Positions 18,709 to 28,944 of a stretch of 34,874 nt of DNA are shown piece after piece. The DNA is taken from contig DRHT01000060.1 of assembly GCA_011053055.1 (NCBI GenBank), positions 1-34,874 on the forward strand. Reading direction: 5' to 3'. The notes beneath the pieces are model-generated. The model made no database searches, had not been told where the DNA came from, and was given only the letters and a program-made list of their open reading frames with translations. This stretch comes from Halopseudomonas sabulinigri. Lineage in GTDB: Bacteria > Pseudomonadota > Gammaproteobacteria > Pseudomonadales > Pseudomonadaceae. How positions within the stretch are numbered: position 1 is the stretch's first letter; each line of letters begins with the position of its first letter. The position numbers were made by a program, and so were the translations under genes.

Positions 18709-20166
18709 ATGTCTATTCTCAATGCTACCCATAACTCCCAGGCGGCGGATGACAGCGTCGCCGTGATTGAGCTCAAAACTGTTTTTGCTGAGCAGCAGAG
18801 AGCCTTTGCTGCCGATCGTTACCCCAGTCTGGAAGTGCGCCGCGAGCGTATCGAGAAGATCATCGGCATGCTGGTGAGCAACCGCGAACGTATTCACCAA
18901 GCGTTGATGTCCGACTTCGGTAACCACCCCAAAGGCGCCTCAGATCTAATCGAGATGCTCGGCATCGTTGGTCGAGTACAGTATGTGCTGGACCACCTTG
19001 AAGAATGGATGCAACCGCAGCCACGCGAGATAGACTCTGCGGCGCTAGGCAATGCACGTGCGTTCATCCGCCAAGAGCCCAAGGGCGTGGTCGGCAACAT
19101 CGTGCCCTGGAACTTCCCGATTGATATTTCGATTGGACCATTGGCGGAAATGCTGGCCGCTGGCAATCGAGTCATCATCAAGCCATCAGAATACGCTCCA
19201 GCGTGTGCCAAGTTAGTCGCTGAGATGGTTGCTGCCACTTTCGATCGCAACTTGGTCCATGTTGTAGTCGGCGGACTAGAGCTGTCACGCGAATTCAGCG
19301 CCACACCTTGGGATCACCTGCTGTACACCGGCAGTCCCAACGTGGGTCGCCAAGTGATGGCTGCTGCGGCGAAGAACCTGACGCCAGTAACGCTGGAGCT
19401 AGGTGGCAAGTGCCCGGCGCTGCTCACCCCCGGATCGGTCACAGCACAAAATGTCGAGTCGGTGATTGGCACTAAAGTCATTAAAAATGGCCAGATGTGC
19501 GTCAGCGTTGACTATGTCATGGTCCCGCGCGGCGACGTGCCAGCCTTCATTGCACAGGCTCGCGGCTTTCTTGATCGGTCGGCACCCCATTATTCAAAGA
19601 GCTCGGAATGCACAGGCATCATCTCTGAACGTCACATGGCGCGTATTTCTGACATGCTGAAGGAGGCCGAAGCTAGGCAAGTGAGTATTGTCGCGCTGGA
19701 AGATGATCCGCAAATCGATCTGACTACTCGGCGTATGCCTATCTCGCTGGTGATCGATCCGCCCGCCGATCTTAGGCTCATGCAGGAGGAGATATTTGGT
19801 CCCATTATGCCGGTCCTGCCTTATGACGATCTGGATGATGCTATCGCGCATATTAATGCAGGCGAGCGACCTCTGGGGCTTTACGTATTCGGCGATGACG
19901 AAGCGCTTACCGCGAGCGTGTTGCAACAGACCAGTTCCGGCGGTGCCGCCGTCAATACCTGCGCACTGCAAAGCGGCCTCCCGTCGCTGGCGTTTGGCGG
20001 TAGTGGCAACAGTGGAATGGGGCGTCATCACGGGGTGGAAGGTTTTCGCGAGTTTAGCAACCCACGAGGCATAGTCGTACGCGGCGACCAGGGCGATCAC
20101 ATCGATGCGTTTTATGCGCCTTACAGCAAAGCCAGCGCCATGGTCGATGCTGCGCTAGGTGGCTAG
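18709..20166 (+). CDS. Aldehyde dehydrogenase, coniferyl-aldehyde-dehydrogenase-like
   Basis: 485-aa NAD(P)-dependent aldehyde dehydrogenase. Catalytic residues are in place: Asn135 in PWNFPIDIS, Glu230 in LELGGK, Cys264 in GQMCVSVDYV, and late EEIFGPIMPVLPY. The GQxCVxxDYV context and the short C-terminal end without the usual long oligomerisation tail point to the coniferyl/long-chain aldehyde dehydrogenase group. Starts 11 bp after the SDR with TGAGGAG upstream; last gene of the operon. It would oxidise the aldehyde formed from the alcohol half of a cleaved ester or lactone. Confidence 0.92.
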   Translation: MSILNATHNSQAADDSVAVIELKTVFAEQQRAFAADRYPSLEVRRERIEKIIGMLVSNRERIHQALMSDFGNHPKGASDLIEMLGIVGRVQYVLDHLEEWMQPQPREIDSAALGNARAFIRQEPKGVVGNIVPWNFPIDISIGPLAEMLAAGNRVIIKPSEYAPACAKLVAEMVAATFDRNLVHVVVGGLELSREFSATPWDHLLYTGSPNVGRQVMAAAAKNLTPVTLELGGKCPALLTPGSVTAQNVESVIGTKVIKNGQMCVSVDYVMVPRGDVPAFIAQARGFLDRSAPHYSKSSECTGIISERHMARISDMLKEAEARQVSIVALEDDPQIDLTTRRMPISLVIDPPADLRLMQEEIFGPIMPVLPYDDLDDAIAHINAGERPLGLYVFGDDEALTASVLQQTSSGGAAVNTCALQSGLPSLAFGGSGNSGMGRHHGVEGFREFSNPRGIVVRGDQGDHIDAFYAPYSKASAMVDAALGG

Positions 20167-20224
20167 ACTGTTGTAACAACGAGACGGAAGGGTAGCCATC
20201 TGCCTTGTTTTATTACGTGTTCAC

Positions 20225-20252
20225 AAAAGGCGGCCCAAGTGGTCGCTTTTTT
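20225..20252 (+). terminator. Intrinsic terminator after the aldehyde dehydrogenase gene
   Basis: Eleven-pair stem AAAAGGCGGCC/GGTCGCTTTTT with two G-T pairs and loop CAAGT, ending in a T-run. Confidence 0.75.
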
Positions 20253-20537
20253 GTGTCCGCCACTTTATTCCGCGCACTGATGGCCTGCTCAGTTCTGGCC
20301 TCTCCCCTGGCAAGCTACTTATTTCTTCAGGTCTTTTGGAGGGCTGTGATAGAGTGCCCCTCTTTTTTCGAGCCCATTCCTTGGTTTGGCTCGCTTATTC
20401 AAGTCTTTTCGTGACGGCTTGGCAGTAGCCCACGAGCGTCAAGCGGACTTAAGCCGCCTGAGCTGCACGTGCGATCCGAATGACAGTTAATCATCATGTG
20501 GCCTTGCGTAGGGGTCACCACTGAGCAGGAGTGGCCC
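20253..20537. other. thrS leader region
   Basis: No gene supported. Around 20338-20368 there is a short GAGGG/CCCTC stem followed by six Ts, a weak terminator or attenuator candidate, overlapping TGTGATAGAGT, which could instead be an extended -10 element. The two readings are mutually exclusive and neither is strong. Confidence 0.35.
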
Positions 20538-22463
20538 ATGCCCACTATTACCCTTCCTGACGGCAGTCAGCGTCCTTTTGATCATTCCGTTTCCGTTGCT
20601 GACGTAGCACAGTCCATTGGCGCTGGCCTGGCCAAAGCTACCATCGCTGGCAAGGTTGACGGCCGACTGGTCGACGCCAGCGATCTTATCGAGCACGACG
20701 CTACACTGCAGATCATCACCGCCAAGGATGAAGAAGGGCTGGAAATTATCCGCCACTCCTGCGCGCACTTGATCGGCCATGCGGTCAAACAGCTGTACCC
20801 AACGGCGAAGATGGTCATCGGTCCCGTCATTGATGAAGGCTTCTATTACGACATCTCTTTCGAGCGCTCTTTTACACCCGAAGACATGATCGCAATCGAG
20901 CAGCGCATGCGCGAGCTGATCGCTACTGATTACGACGTGATCAAAAAAGTAACGCCGCGTGACGAAGTCATCAAAGTATTTGCAGAGCGCGGCGAAGAGT
21001 ACAAGCTGCGTCTGGTTGAAGACATGCCCGATGAAAAAACCATGGGCCTGTACTATCACGAAGAATATGTCGATATGTGCCGTGGTCCGCACGTACCGAA
21101 CACGCGCTTCCTGAAGGCGTTTAAGCTGACGCGGATTTCTGGTGCCTACTGGCGTGGCGATGCCAAGAACGAGCAGTTGCAGCGCATCTACGGCACTGCC
21201 TGGGCTGATAAAAAACAGCTTGCCGCTTATATTCAGCGCATAGAAGAAGCCGAGAAGCGTGATCACCGTAAGATCGGCAAGCGTCTTGACCTATTCCACA
21301 TGCAAGAAGAAGCACCGGGCATGGTGTTCTGGCATCCTAATGGCTGGTCTATTTATCAGGTGCTTGAGCAATACATGCGCCAGATCCAGAACGGTGCCGG
21401 CTATAAAGAGATCAAAACGCCACAAGTCGTCGACCGTGTATTGTGGGAACGCTCAGGGCACTGGGAGCACTATTCAGCGGCGATGTTCACTACCCAGTCG
21501 GAAAGTCGCGACTACGCTATCAAACCGATGAATTGCCCGTGCCACATTCAGGTATTCAACCAGGGTTTGAAGAGCTACCGCGAATTGCCGCTACGTCTCG
21601 CGGAGTTTGGCTCTTGCCACCGTAACGAGCCGTCTGGTTCGCTGCACGGCTTGATGCGCGTACGCGGTTTTACTCAGGATGACGCGCACATCTTCTGTAC
21701 CGATGAACAGGTCAAGAAGGAAGCAGCCGAGTTTATCGCGCTGACTTTGCAGGTTTACAAAGATTTTGGCTTCGATGATGTGGAGCTCAAGCTGTCCACT
21801 CGTCCGGAAAGTCGTGTTGGTGACGATGCACTCTGGGATCAGGCCGAACAAGGTCTGGAAGCAGCGTTGAACGAAGCCGGCCTGAAGTGGGATCTGCAGC
21901 CGGGCGAAGGCGCTTTTTATGGTCCAAAGATCGAATTTTCTCTACGTGACTGCATCGGCCGGGTATGGCAATGCGGTACACTACAACTCGACTTCATGTT
22001 GCCAGGCCGTCTAGGCGCGCAATATGTGGCCGAAGATGGCTCGCGCAAGACTCCGGTTATGTTGCATCGCGCTATCTTGGGATCTTTTGAACGATTTATC
22101 GGAATATTGATCGAACATTACGCCGGCGACTTCCCGGCTTGGCTGGCGCCGACACAGGTGGCAGTACTGAATATTACCGATAATCAGGCGGAATATTGTG
22201 CAAAAGTAGAGAAAACCCTGAATGAAATGGGTTATCGGGCTGTTGCGGACTTGAGAAACGAGAAGATCGGCTTTAAAATCCGCGAGCATACTTTGCACAA
22301 GACCCCCTATCTCCTGGTAATTGGTGATAGAGAAGTTGAATCGCACACAGTGGCCGTGCGTACGCGGGAGGGTAAAGATCTGGGTTCAATGACTGTAACC
22401 GAGTTTTCTGAATTCCTGTCCCGCTCTATATCATTAAGAGGCCGCCCGAATTCGGAGCTATAA
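20538..22463 (+). CDS. thrS: ThrS, threonyl-tRNA synthetase
   Basis: Class II synthetase, 641 aa (E. coli 642), charging tRNA-Thr. TGS domain at the N-terminus ([24 protein letters not shown]); editing domain with [16 protein letters not shown]; catalytic core with [13 protein letters not shown] (zinc Cys), [35 protein letters not shown] (motif 2) and [21 protein letters not shown] (zinc His and motif 3); C-terminal anticodon domain. Start: ATG at 20538 with AGGAG six bases upstream, matching the family N-terminus; an upstream in-frame start would add 14 non-conserved residues. Confidence 0.97.
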   Translation: MPTITLPDGSQRPFDHSVSVADVAQSIGAGLAKATIAGKVDGRLVDASDLIEHDATLQIITAKDEEGLEIIRHSCAHLIGHAVKQLYPTAKMVIGPVIDEGFYYDISFERSFTPEDMIAIEQRMRELIATDYDVIKKVTPRDEVIKVFAERGEEYKLRLVEDMPDEKTMGLYYHEEYVDMCRGPHVPNTRFLKAFKLTRISGAYWRGDAKNEQLQRIYGTAWADKKQLAAYIQRIEEAEKRDHRKIGKRLDLFHMQEEAPGMVFWHPNGWSIYQVLEQYMRQIQNGAGYKEIKTPQVVDRVLWERSGHWEHYSAAMFTTQSESRDYAIKPMNCPCHIQVFNQGLKSYRELPLRLAEFGSCHRNEPSGSLHGLMRVRGFTQDDAHIFCTDEQVKKEAAEFIALTLQVYKDFGFDDVELKLSTRPESRVGDDALWDQAEQGLEAALNEAGLKWDLQPGEGAFYGPKIEFSLRDCIGRVWQCGTLQLDFMLPGRLGAQYVAEDGSRKTPVMLHRAILGSFERFIGILIEHYAGDFPAWLAPTQVAVLNITDNQAEYCAKVEKTLNEMGYRAVADLRNEKIGFKIREHTLHKTPYLLVIGDREVESHTVAVRTREGKDLGSMTVTEFSEFLSRSISLRGRPNSEL

Positions 22464-22468
22464 CGATT
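22454..22468 (+). promoter_or_regulatory. infC ribosome-binding site with ATT start codon
   Basis: GGAG (22454-22457), eight spacer bases, then ATT (22466-22468) two bases after the thrS stop. IF3 discriminates against AUU starts, so this codon is the known basis of infC autoregulation. Confidence 0.8.
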
Positions 22469-23011
22469 AAACGCGAGATGAGACAAGACAAAAGAGCCGC
22501 ACAACGCCCGCCAATTAATGACAACATTACGGCGCGCGAAGTGCGCCTGATTGGCGCCGATGGTGAACAAATCGGTATCGTGTCCATTCAGGAAGCATTG
22601 GCTAACGCTGAGGAGGCCAAGCTCGACCTGGTTGAAATCTCCCCCGATGCAGAGCCGCCAGTATGTCGCGTTATGGACTACGGCAAGCATGTCTTCGAAA
22701 AGAAGAAACAGCAGGCTGTCGCACGGAAAAATCAGAAACAGATTCAGATTAAAGAAATAAAGTTTCGACCAGGGACGGAAGATGGGGACTATAAGGTGAA
22801 GTTACGCAACCTTATACGCTTCCTAAGTGATGGGGATAAAGCCAAGGTTTCATTGCGATTCCGCGGCCGCGAAATGGCCCACCAGGAGCTGGGGATGGAG
22901 TTGTTGAAGCGGGTTGAACAAGACCTACTTGAATACGGCACCGTCGAACAGCACCCGAAAATGGAAGGTCGTCAGCTGATGATGGTCATCGCACCCAAGA
23001 AGAAAAAGTAA
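22466..23011 (+). CDS. infC: InfC, translation initiation factor IF-3
   Basis: 181 aa from the ATT start, giving (M)[12 protein letters not shown]..., the N-terminus seen in Pseudomonas IF3. It binds the 30S subunit and proofreads start codons. N-domain [20 protein letters not shown], linker with [32 protein letters not shown]-domain [14 protein letters not shown] and terminal APKKKK. An ATG four codons later (22478) is the first standard start but has no ribosome site of its own. Confidence 0.95.
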   Translation: MKREMRQDKRAAQRPPINDNITAREVRLIGADGEQIGIVSIQEALANAEEAKLDLVEISPDAEPPVCRVMDYGKHVFEKKKQQAVARKNQKQIQIKEIKFRPGTEDGDYKVKLRNLIRFLSDGDKAKVSLRFRGREMAHQELGMELLKRVEQDLLEYGTVEQHPKMEGRQLMMVIAPKKKK

Positions 23012-23032
23012 TCTCCAGGGCAACGCCAGGCC

Positions 23033-23054
23033 TTGCGGTTATCTATTAACGCAA
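23033..23054 (+). other. Hairpin in the rpmI leader
   Basis: TTGCG(G)TTA pairs with TAACGCAA, eight pairs with one bulge, just before the rpmI ribosome site. It could take part in L20 control of rpmI-rplT as known in E. coli, but the structure is not the E. coli one. Confidence 0.3.
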
Positions 23055-23072
23055 TTTGCGGAGTAAGTGAAC

Positions 23073-23273
23073 ATGGCTAAAGTAAAGATGAAGACCAAAA
23101 GGGGTGCTGCAAAGCGCTTCAAGGCGACCGGTAACGGTCTCAAGCACAAGCATGCTTTCAAGAGCCACATCCTGACCAAGATGAGCACTAAGCGTAAGCG
23201 TCAACTTCGGGGTACTTCCGAGTTGCACCCTGCTGATGTGCAAAAAGTCGAGCGCATGTTGCGTCTCCGTTAA
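23073..23273 (+). CDS. rpmI: RpmI, 50S ribosomal protein L35
   Basis: 66 aa, basic: [22 protein letters not shown] at the start and [16 protein letters not shown] in the middle are family sequences. ATG at 23073 with GGAG nine bases upstream; a GTG two codons earlier is not needed. Confidence 0.96.
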   Translation: MAKVKMKTKRGAAKRFKATGNGLKHKHAFKSHILTKMSTKRKRQLRGTSELHPADVQKVERMLRLR

Positions 23274-23295
23274 GTCTAGGTTGAGGAAATAAATA

Positions 23296-23652
23296 ATGGC
23301 TCGTGTTAAGCGTGGTGTAATGGCGCGTAAGCGTCACAAGAAAGTTCTCAAACTGGCTAAAGGTTACTACGGTGCGCGTTCACGCGTATTCCGCGTTGCC
23401 AAACAGGCCGTTATCAAAGCTGGTCAGTATGCGTACCGTGACCGTAAGCAGCGTAAGCGTCAGTTCCGCGCGCTGTGGATTGCTCGTATCAACGCTGGTG
23501 CTCGTCAGAACGGTGTTTCTTACAGCCGCCTGATTGCCGGCCTGAAAAAGTCGTCCATCGAGATCGATCGTAAAGTTCTGGCTGATCTGGCTGTGAACGA
23601 AAAAGCGGCGTTCACCGCGATTGTCGAGAAAGCAAAGGCTAGCCTGGCTTAA
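23296..23652 (+). CDS. rplT: RplT, 50S ribosomal protein L20
   Basis: 118 aa, the standard length. [51 protein letters not shown] is the characteristic N-terminal half that nucleates 50S assembly and, in E. coli, represses its own operon. Follows rpmI by 22 bp with TTGAGGAA as ribosome site. Confidence 0.97.
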   Translation: MARVKRGVMARKRHKKVLKLAKGYYGARSRVFRVAKQAVIKAGQYAYRDRKQRKRQFRALWIARINAGARQNGVSYSRLIAGLKKSSIEIDRKVLADLAVNEKAAFTAIVEKAKASLA

Positions 23653-23671
23653 GCCCTCGTTACGACAATCA

Positions 23672-23740
23672 CCACGCCGTAAGGCGTGGATGGCAACGTC
23701 AATAATAGGGGAAGAGCCTCACCGCTCTTTCCCTATTTTT
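23672..23740 (+). terminator. Tandem hairpins: terminator/attenuator before pheS
   Basis: First a small hairpin CCACGCC-gtaa-GGCGTGG (23672-23689), then a 14-pair stem (23704-23717 with 23724-23737, one G-T, loop CTCACC) followed by five Ts counting the stem end. It lies inside the rplT-pheS gap of about 105 bp. No Phe-rich leader peptide like enteric pheM is visible. Confidence 0.8.
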
Positions 23741-23757
23741 GTTTCTGGAGTTTGTAA

Positions 23758-24762
<1,005 letters not shown>

Positions 24763-24801
24763 GCGCCGCCCCCCGCAACCCTTTGAAAGCAGGAACCAAT
24801 A

Positions 24802-27183
24802 ATGAAATTCAGTGAACAGTGGCTGCGCACCTGGGTTAACCCTGACGTCTCCCGTGACGATCTGGTAGCGCGCCTGTCCATGACCGGACTCGAAGTAGAC
24901 AGCGTTACGCCAGCTGCCGGCGTGTTTAGCGGTGTGGTGGTGGGCGAGATTGTCAGTGCTGAACAGCATCCAGATGCCGACAAGTTGCGCGTTTGTCAGG
25001 TCAGTAACGGCACCGAGCAGTTTCAAGTGGTCTGTGGCGCCCCCAATGCGCGTCCTGGCATCAAGATACCCTTCGCCATGGTCGGCGCCGAGCTGGGCGA
25101 AGACTTCAAGATCAAGAAGGCTAAGCTGCGCGGTGTGGAATCTTTCGGCATGCTGTGTTCCGCCGCCGAATTAAAGCTGTCTGACGACCACGACGGCTTG
25201 TACGAGCTGCCTACCGATGCTCCTGCAGGTCAGAACGTGCGTGAGTATCTGGGTCTGGACGACGCCATCATCGAGGTAGATCTGACGCCCAACCGCGGCG
25301 ATTGCTTGTCTATTGCCGGCCTGGCCCGTGAAGTGGGTGCCAACTACGGCGCCGCAGTTACCCGCGTACAGATTGAACCGGTAGCTGCGGTACATGACGA
25401 TGTGCGCCCGGTAGAGCTCTTGGCGACACAGGCCTGCCCACGGTACTTGGGCCGCGTTATCCGCAACGTCGATCTGTCCCGCGCGACGCCCTTGTGGATG
25501 GTCGAGCGTTTGCGTCGCAGCGACATCCGCAGCATTGATCCCGTGGTTGATACCACCAACTATGTGATGCTCGAACTGGGGCAGCCACTGCATGCATTCG
25601 ATCTGGCCGAGATCAAGGGCGGCATTCGTGTGCGCTTGGCCGAGGAAGGCGAGAAGCTGGTCCTCCTCGATGGCCAAGAAATCACTCTGCGCGCGGACAC
25701 GCTCGTTATCGCTGATCACCAGCGCCCTTTGGCTATGGCCGGTATCATGGGTGGCGAGCATAGCGGTGTTAGCGCGAGCACTCAGGATCTGTTCCTGGAA
25801 AGTGCCTTCTTCGACACCATAGCCATCGCCGGCAAAGCGCGTGGTTACAGCCTGCACACCGATTCCTCGCACCGCTTTGAGCGCGGTGTGGATTGGCAAC
25901 TGCAGCGTGACGCTATGGAGCGTGCTACTGCATTGATCCTGGAAATCGTTGGTGGTGAGCCAGGCCCGGTAATTGAAGCAGTAGAGCAGGGCGCCTTGCC
26001 AACACTGAAGCAGATCACTCTGCGCAGCGAGCGGATTAACCAGATGCTTGGCATGCAGATGAGCGAAGCCGATGTAGTCGGCTACCTGACCGGCCTGGGT
26101 CTTGCCGTGACGGCTGAAGGCGAAGGTCAATGGCAGGTCAATGTGCCTAGCCACCGCTTCGATATCAGCATAGAAGTGGATCTGATCGAAGAATTGGCGC
26201 GCCTTTATGGCTACAACCGCCTACCGGTCAGCGCACCTACGGCGGCCCTTAATTTGACCGCCAAGCCGGAAACCCTTGGCGAGCTGCCAACACTGCGCCG
26301 TCTGCTGGTTGCCCGTGGTTACCATGAAGCAATCACCTACAGCTTTGTCGAGCCGGGTCTGAACAAACAGTTTGATCCAGAGGTCGAGCCTTTGGCGCTG
26401 GCTAATCCGATTTCTACCGACATGGCTGTCATGCGCACATCGCTGTGGCCCGGCTTGAGCAAGGCGCTGCAATATAACCAGAACCGTCAGCAAAGCCGCG
26501 TTCGTTTGTTTGAAAGCGGTTTGCGCTTTGTGCCCCAAGCAAACGGTGAGCTGCTGCAAGAACGTATGTTGTCTGGCATTGCCTGCGCAACGCGGCTGCC
26601 GGAAGGCTGGGCAAACGGTGCTGATAAGCTCGACTTCTTCGACGTTAAAGCCGATGTGGAAGCGATTTTGAGCAATGGTGGCGCCGGCGATGCCTACACT
26701 TTTGTGCCCGGCGAGCATCCAGCATTGCACCCAGGCCAAACTGCCAGCATTCAGCGCAACGGCGAGCAAGTGGGTTTGCTGGGCGCGCTGCATCCAAAGC
26801 TGGTGACTGATCTCGACCTGAACGGGCCCGTTTTTGTGTTCGAGTTGGCATTAGCGAAGATTTGCGAAGGGCAATTGCCGCGTTTCGCCGAATTGTCACG
26901 CTATCCTGAAGTCCGAAGAGATATAGCGTTAGTCGTTGATCGCTCGGTATTGGCGGAAGATTTATTGGCCTGTATTCGCAGCGAAGCGGGTGAGCACCTC
27001 AAAAACCTCAGGTTGTTTGACGTTTATGAGGGCAAAGGTATTGATCCGCTTAGAAAAAGTATGGCTATCGGCTTGACCTTGCAGAATTCCTCGCGCACTC
27101 TTACGGATGAAGAGGTGAATGCTGTCATGGACGGAGTGTTGAAGTCCCTGGAGCAAGGATTCAACGCCACACTAAGGAAATAG
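24802..27183 (+). CDS. pheT: PheT, phenylalanyl-tRNA synthetase beta subunit
   Basis: 793 aa. N-terminal EMAP-like tRNA-binding domain (VVVGEIVSAEQHPDADKLRVCQVSNG), B3/B4 editing domain (VDTTNYVMLELGQPLHAFDLAEIKGGI), B5 (NRLPVSAP after IEVDLIEELARLYGYN), and the C-terminal FDX-ACB anticodon domain (FAELSRYPEVRRDIALVVDRSV). Complements PheS 39 bp upstream and is followed by ihfA after 3 bp. Confidence 0.97.
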   Translation: MKFSEQWLRTWVNPDVSRDDLVARLSMTGLEVDSVTPAAGVFSGVVVGEIVSAEQHPDADKLRVCQVSNGTEQFQVVCGAPNARPGIKIPFAMVGAELGEDFKIKKAKLRGVESFGMLCSAAELKLSDDHDGLYELPTDAPAGQNVREYLGLDDAIIEVDLTPNRGDCLSIAGLAREVGANYGAAVTRVQIEPVAAVHDDVRPVELLATQACPRYLGRVIRNVDLSRATPLWMVERLRRSDIRSIDPVVDTTNYVMLELGQPLHAFDLAEIKGGIRVRLAEEGEKLVLLDGQEITLRADTLVIADHQRPLAMAGIMGGEHSGVSASTQDLFLESAFFDTIAIAGKARGYSLHTDSSHRFERGVDWQLQRDAMERATALILEIVGGEPGPVIEAVEQGALPTLKQITLRSERINQMLGMQMSEADVVGYLTGLGLAVTAEGEGQWQVNVPSHRFDISIEVDLIEELARLYGYNRLPVSAPTAALNLTAKPETLGELPTLRRLLVARGYHEAITYSFVEPGLNKQFDPEVEPLALANPISTDMAVMRTSLWPGLSKALQYNQNRQQSRVRLFESGLRFVPQANGELLQERMLSGIACATRLPEGWANGADKLDFFDVKADVEAILSNGGAGDAYTFVPGEHPALHPGQTASIQRNGEQVGLLGALHPKLVTDLDLNGPVFVFELALAKICEGQLPRFAELSRYPEVRRDIALVVDRSVLAEDLLACIRSEAGEHLKNLRLFDVYEGKGIDPLRKSMAIGLTLQNSSRTLTDEEVNAVMDGVLKSLEQGFNATLRK

Positions 27184-27186
27184 TCT

Positions 27187-27489
27187 ATGGGGGCTCTGAC
27201 AAAAGCAGAGATGGCTGAGCGGCTCTATGAAGAGCTAGGGTTCAATAAACGCGAAGCCAAAGAGTTGGTCGAACAGTTTTTCGAAGAAATTCGTAATGCA
27301 CTGGAAACCAATGAGCAGGTCAAACTTTCCGGTTTCGGCAATTTTGATTTGCGTGACAAACGTCAGCGCCCCGGACGCAATCCCAAGACGGGTGAAGAGA
27401 TCCCCATTACCGCAAGGCGTGTAGTGACTTTTCGCCCCGGACAAAAACTCAAGGCCAGAGTAGAAGCCTATGCTGGAACCCAGCCATAA
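27187..27489 (+). CDS. ihfA: IhfA, integration host factor alpha subunit
   Basis: 100 aa nucleoid protein of the HU/IHF family that bends DNA at sigma-54 and recombination sites. [35 protein letters not shown], then [44 protein letters not shown] with the Pro of the beta-arm tip (GRNPKTG). Standard length and standard position after pheT. Confidence 0.97.
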   Translation: MGALTKAEMAERLYEELGFNKREAKELVEQFFEEIRNALETNEQVKLSGFGNFDLRDKRQRPGRNPKTGEEIPITARRVVTFRPGQKLKARVEAYAGTQP

Positions 27490-27829
27490 CGACGAACTGC
27501 CGGCTATCCCCGGCAAACGCTATTTCACCATTGGTGAAGTAAGCGAGCTTTGTGCAGTAAAGCCTCATGTTCTGCGTTACTGGGAGCAGGAATTTCCACA
27601 ACTTTCACCCGTAAAACGTCGCGGAAATCGCCGTTATTATCAGCGTCAAGATGTGCTGATGATTCGTCAGATCCGAGGGTTGCTCTACGACCAAGGTTTC
27701 ACTATTGGTGGTGCACGTCAGCGTCTTTCTGGCGATGAGGCAAAGGATGATGTAACTCAGTATAAACAGCTGATACGCCAAACCATTGCCGAACTGGAAG
27801 AAGTGTTGATCGTTTTGCGCGTACGTTAA
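27470..27829 (+). CDS. MerR-family transcriptional regulator downstream of ihfA
   Basis: 119 aa with an N-terminal MerR winged helix ([53 protein letters not shown], about 16-68) and a short C-terminal helix. No metal-binding cysteines near the C-terminus, so not a metal sensor. It overlaps ihfA by 20 bp and is a constant neighbour of ihfA in Pseudomonas (PA2737 in PAO1 as I recall); target unknown. Confidence 0.9.
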   Translation: MLEPSHNDELPAIPGKRYFTIGEVSELCAVKPHVLRYWEQEFPQLSPVKRRGNRRYYQRQDVLMIRQIRGLLYDQGFTIGGARQRLSGDEAKDDVTQYKQLIRQTIAELEEVLIVLRVR

Positions 27830-27916
27830 ACTGGTCGCTTGATCGAAAAAAAACTTTCGCATTTCAGATAGTTAATGTATTATTCGACCCGCTTCAGAAG
27901 TTAAATGGAAGCACCG

Positions 27917-27994
<78 letters not shown>

Positions 27995-28001
27995 ATAAAA
28001 T

Positions 28002-28035
28002 CAAGGGCTTACAGATTTATTTCTGTAAGCCCTTG
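28002..28035. terminator. Perfect 13-bp inverted repeat after tRNA-Pro
   Basis: CAAGGGCTTACAG and its exact reverse complement flank an 8-base AT-only loop. Probably the tRNA terminator, although the right arm is followed by TTCCG instead of a T-run. Confidence 0.5.
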
Positions 28036-28051
28036 TTCCGTTATGGCCTCA

Positions 28052-28073
28052 AGGGGTAAACCCAGGGGTAAAC
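28052..28073 (+). repeat. Two direct copies of AGGGGTAAAC
   Basis: Copies at 28052-28061 and 28064-28073, twelve bases apart start to start, about 60 bp after the tRNA. They resemble arm-type recombinase sites in spacing, but no integrase gene is in the window. Confidence 0.5.
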
Positions 28074-28120
28074 GCGCCTACCTACTATGAACTGCACTCT
28101 CTGCCGGAAGAAAACACATC

Positions 28121-28567
28121 ATGCCTGAAATCGAGCCCGACTCGTCTGCTTCGTAGCGATGGCCCGCGTTCATTGCCCTGTATGGCGAGTAATGGAAGCG
28201 CTATTGAACCGAGGTATGTAGCCAAGCCTCTCAGCAAGACCTTGCACAGGCTAATGACCCGCTGCTGCGGGTATGATGGCAACAGGGCGAACGCGACCTG
28301 TTCTTGCTGCGCAGCCAGCAAAAGCCACTAGATTTAGCCAACGTCTGGTTGAATCGCCAACCGTGTGTGCTGACGTTGCAGACCGCTGAACTCTATAGTC
28401 GCCCCGCCAGGCAACACCAAGGACTGGGCTGTTTGCTATGGCAGACGGTATTTAAACGACACTCTACCCACGACCGATAAGGCCAGATTTTCGTGCACCG
28501 TGGCCTGCTACACAAAGCCGAACCCAAGGCGCTGCGCACATTGGAACGCTTGCGGCTACTGGCTTAA
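28121..28567 (+). pseudogene. Unrecognised coding remnant with five in-frame stops
   Basis: From ATG 28121 to TAA 28567 one frame of 148 codons reads like protein but is interrupted by TAG, TAA, TGA, TGA and TAA, with no frameshift needed. Segments are MPEIEPDSSAS, RWPAFIALYGE, SQQDLAQANDPLLRV, then WQQGERDLFLLRSQQ through FKRHSTHDR, and GQIFVHRGLLHKAEPKALRTLERLRLLA. I do not recognise the family. Its composition fits a decayed accessory gene of the element inserted behind tRNA-Pro. A chance frame cannot be excluded, since the 78-codon antisense frame 28085-28321 is also open. Confidence 0.4.
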
Positions 28568-28614
28568 TGGCAGTTATAAAGGCGGGCTAAATGTCTGGTG
28601 TGATGATGCACCGG

Positions 28615-28704
28615 CAAAGTGACAAACTCGATGCACACGCCGCGCTTGGTGAGTTTCTGCACCAGGCAGCGCAAGTCATCGAGATTGCGCGCCAAGCCTG
28701 ACAT
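28615..28704 (-). pseudogene. tnpR resolvase fragment
   Basis: About 30 codons reading [29 protein letters not shown], which matches the [28 protein letters not shown] region in the middle of Tn3-family serine resolvases. Both the catalytic N-terminus and the C-terminal HTH are missing; downstream the reading diverges at once. Same strand and relative position as tnpR in mer transposons. Confidence 0.75.
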
Positions 28705-28720
28705 CAGGTTAGGGTATGCT

Positions 28721-28933
28721 TCAACCTGACGACTGCGAACCGTCAGGAACAGGCGCAATGCCGGATTCTGTGGCGGCCTTGGCGCGTGCCAGGAAGCGTT
28801 CATAGCAATCCAGCCCGCAGAAGTGCTCGACGTATTTCGCGCCTTCCGGGGTGAAGGCGGCATCGAGCGGAATTTCTTTGCAGCATTCGCAGCAGGTGGT
28901 GCAACTGGCAGTGTTCGGGAAATTTGCGTTCGT
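28721..28933 (-). CDS. DUF3330-type small cysteine-rich protein of mer transposons
   Basis: Small protein of about 70 aa, [30 protein letters not shown] followed by [23 protein letters not shown]. The paired cysteines (CTTCCECC and FCGLDCY) look like a zinc or mercury-binding treble clef. I recall such DUF3330 proteins between merE and tnpR in mercury transposons; role unknown. Start is odd: GGAG is followed after seven bases by ACG (28931-28933), where ATG would be expected; the nearest accepted start is a TTG at 28955-28957. The gene may therefore be silent or poorly translated. Confidence 0.65.
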   Translation of the reverse strand, partial: TNANFPNTASCTTCCECCKEIPLDAAFTPEGAKYVEHFCGLDCYERFLARAKAATESGIAPVPDGSQSSG

Positions 28934-28944
28934 GGTGATACTCC

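Noticed and set aside
20205..20414. 69-codon plus-strand frame with hydrophobic content
   Set aside because: Runs through the terminator at 20225-20252 and a T-rich leader; no ribosome site.
20487..21266. Minus-strand 259-codon open frame
   Set aside because: Antisense to thrS, which is fully conserved.
23653..23757. pheM-like leader peptide
   Set aside because: No short frame rich in Phe codons occurs between rplT and pheS.
25171..26154. Minus-strand 327-codon open frame
   Set aside because: Antisense to the middle of pheT; no ribosome site or recognisable domain.
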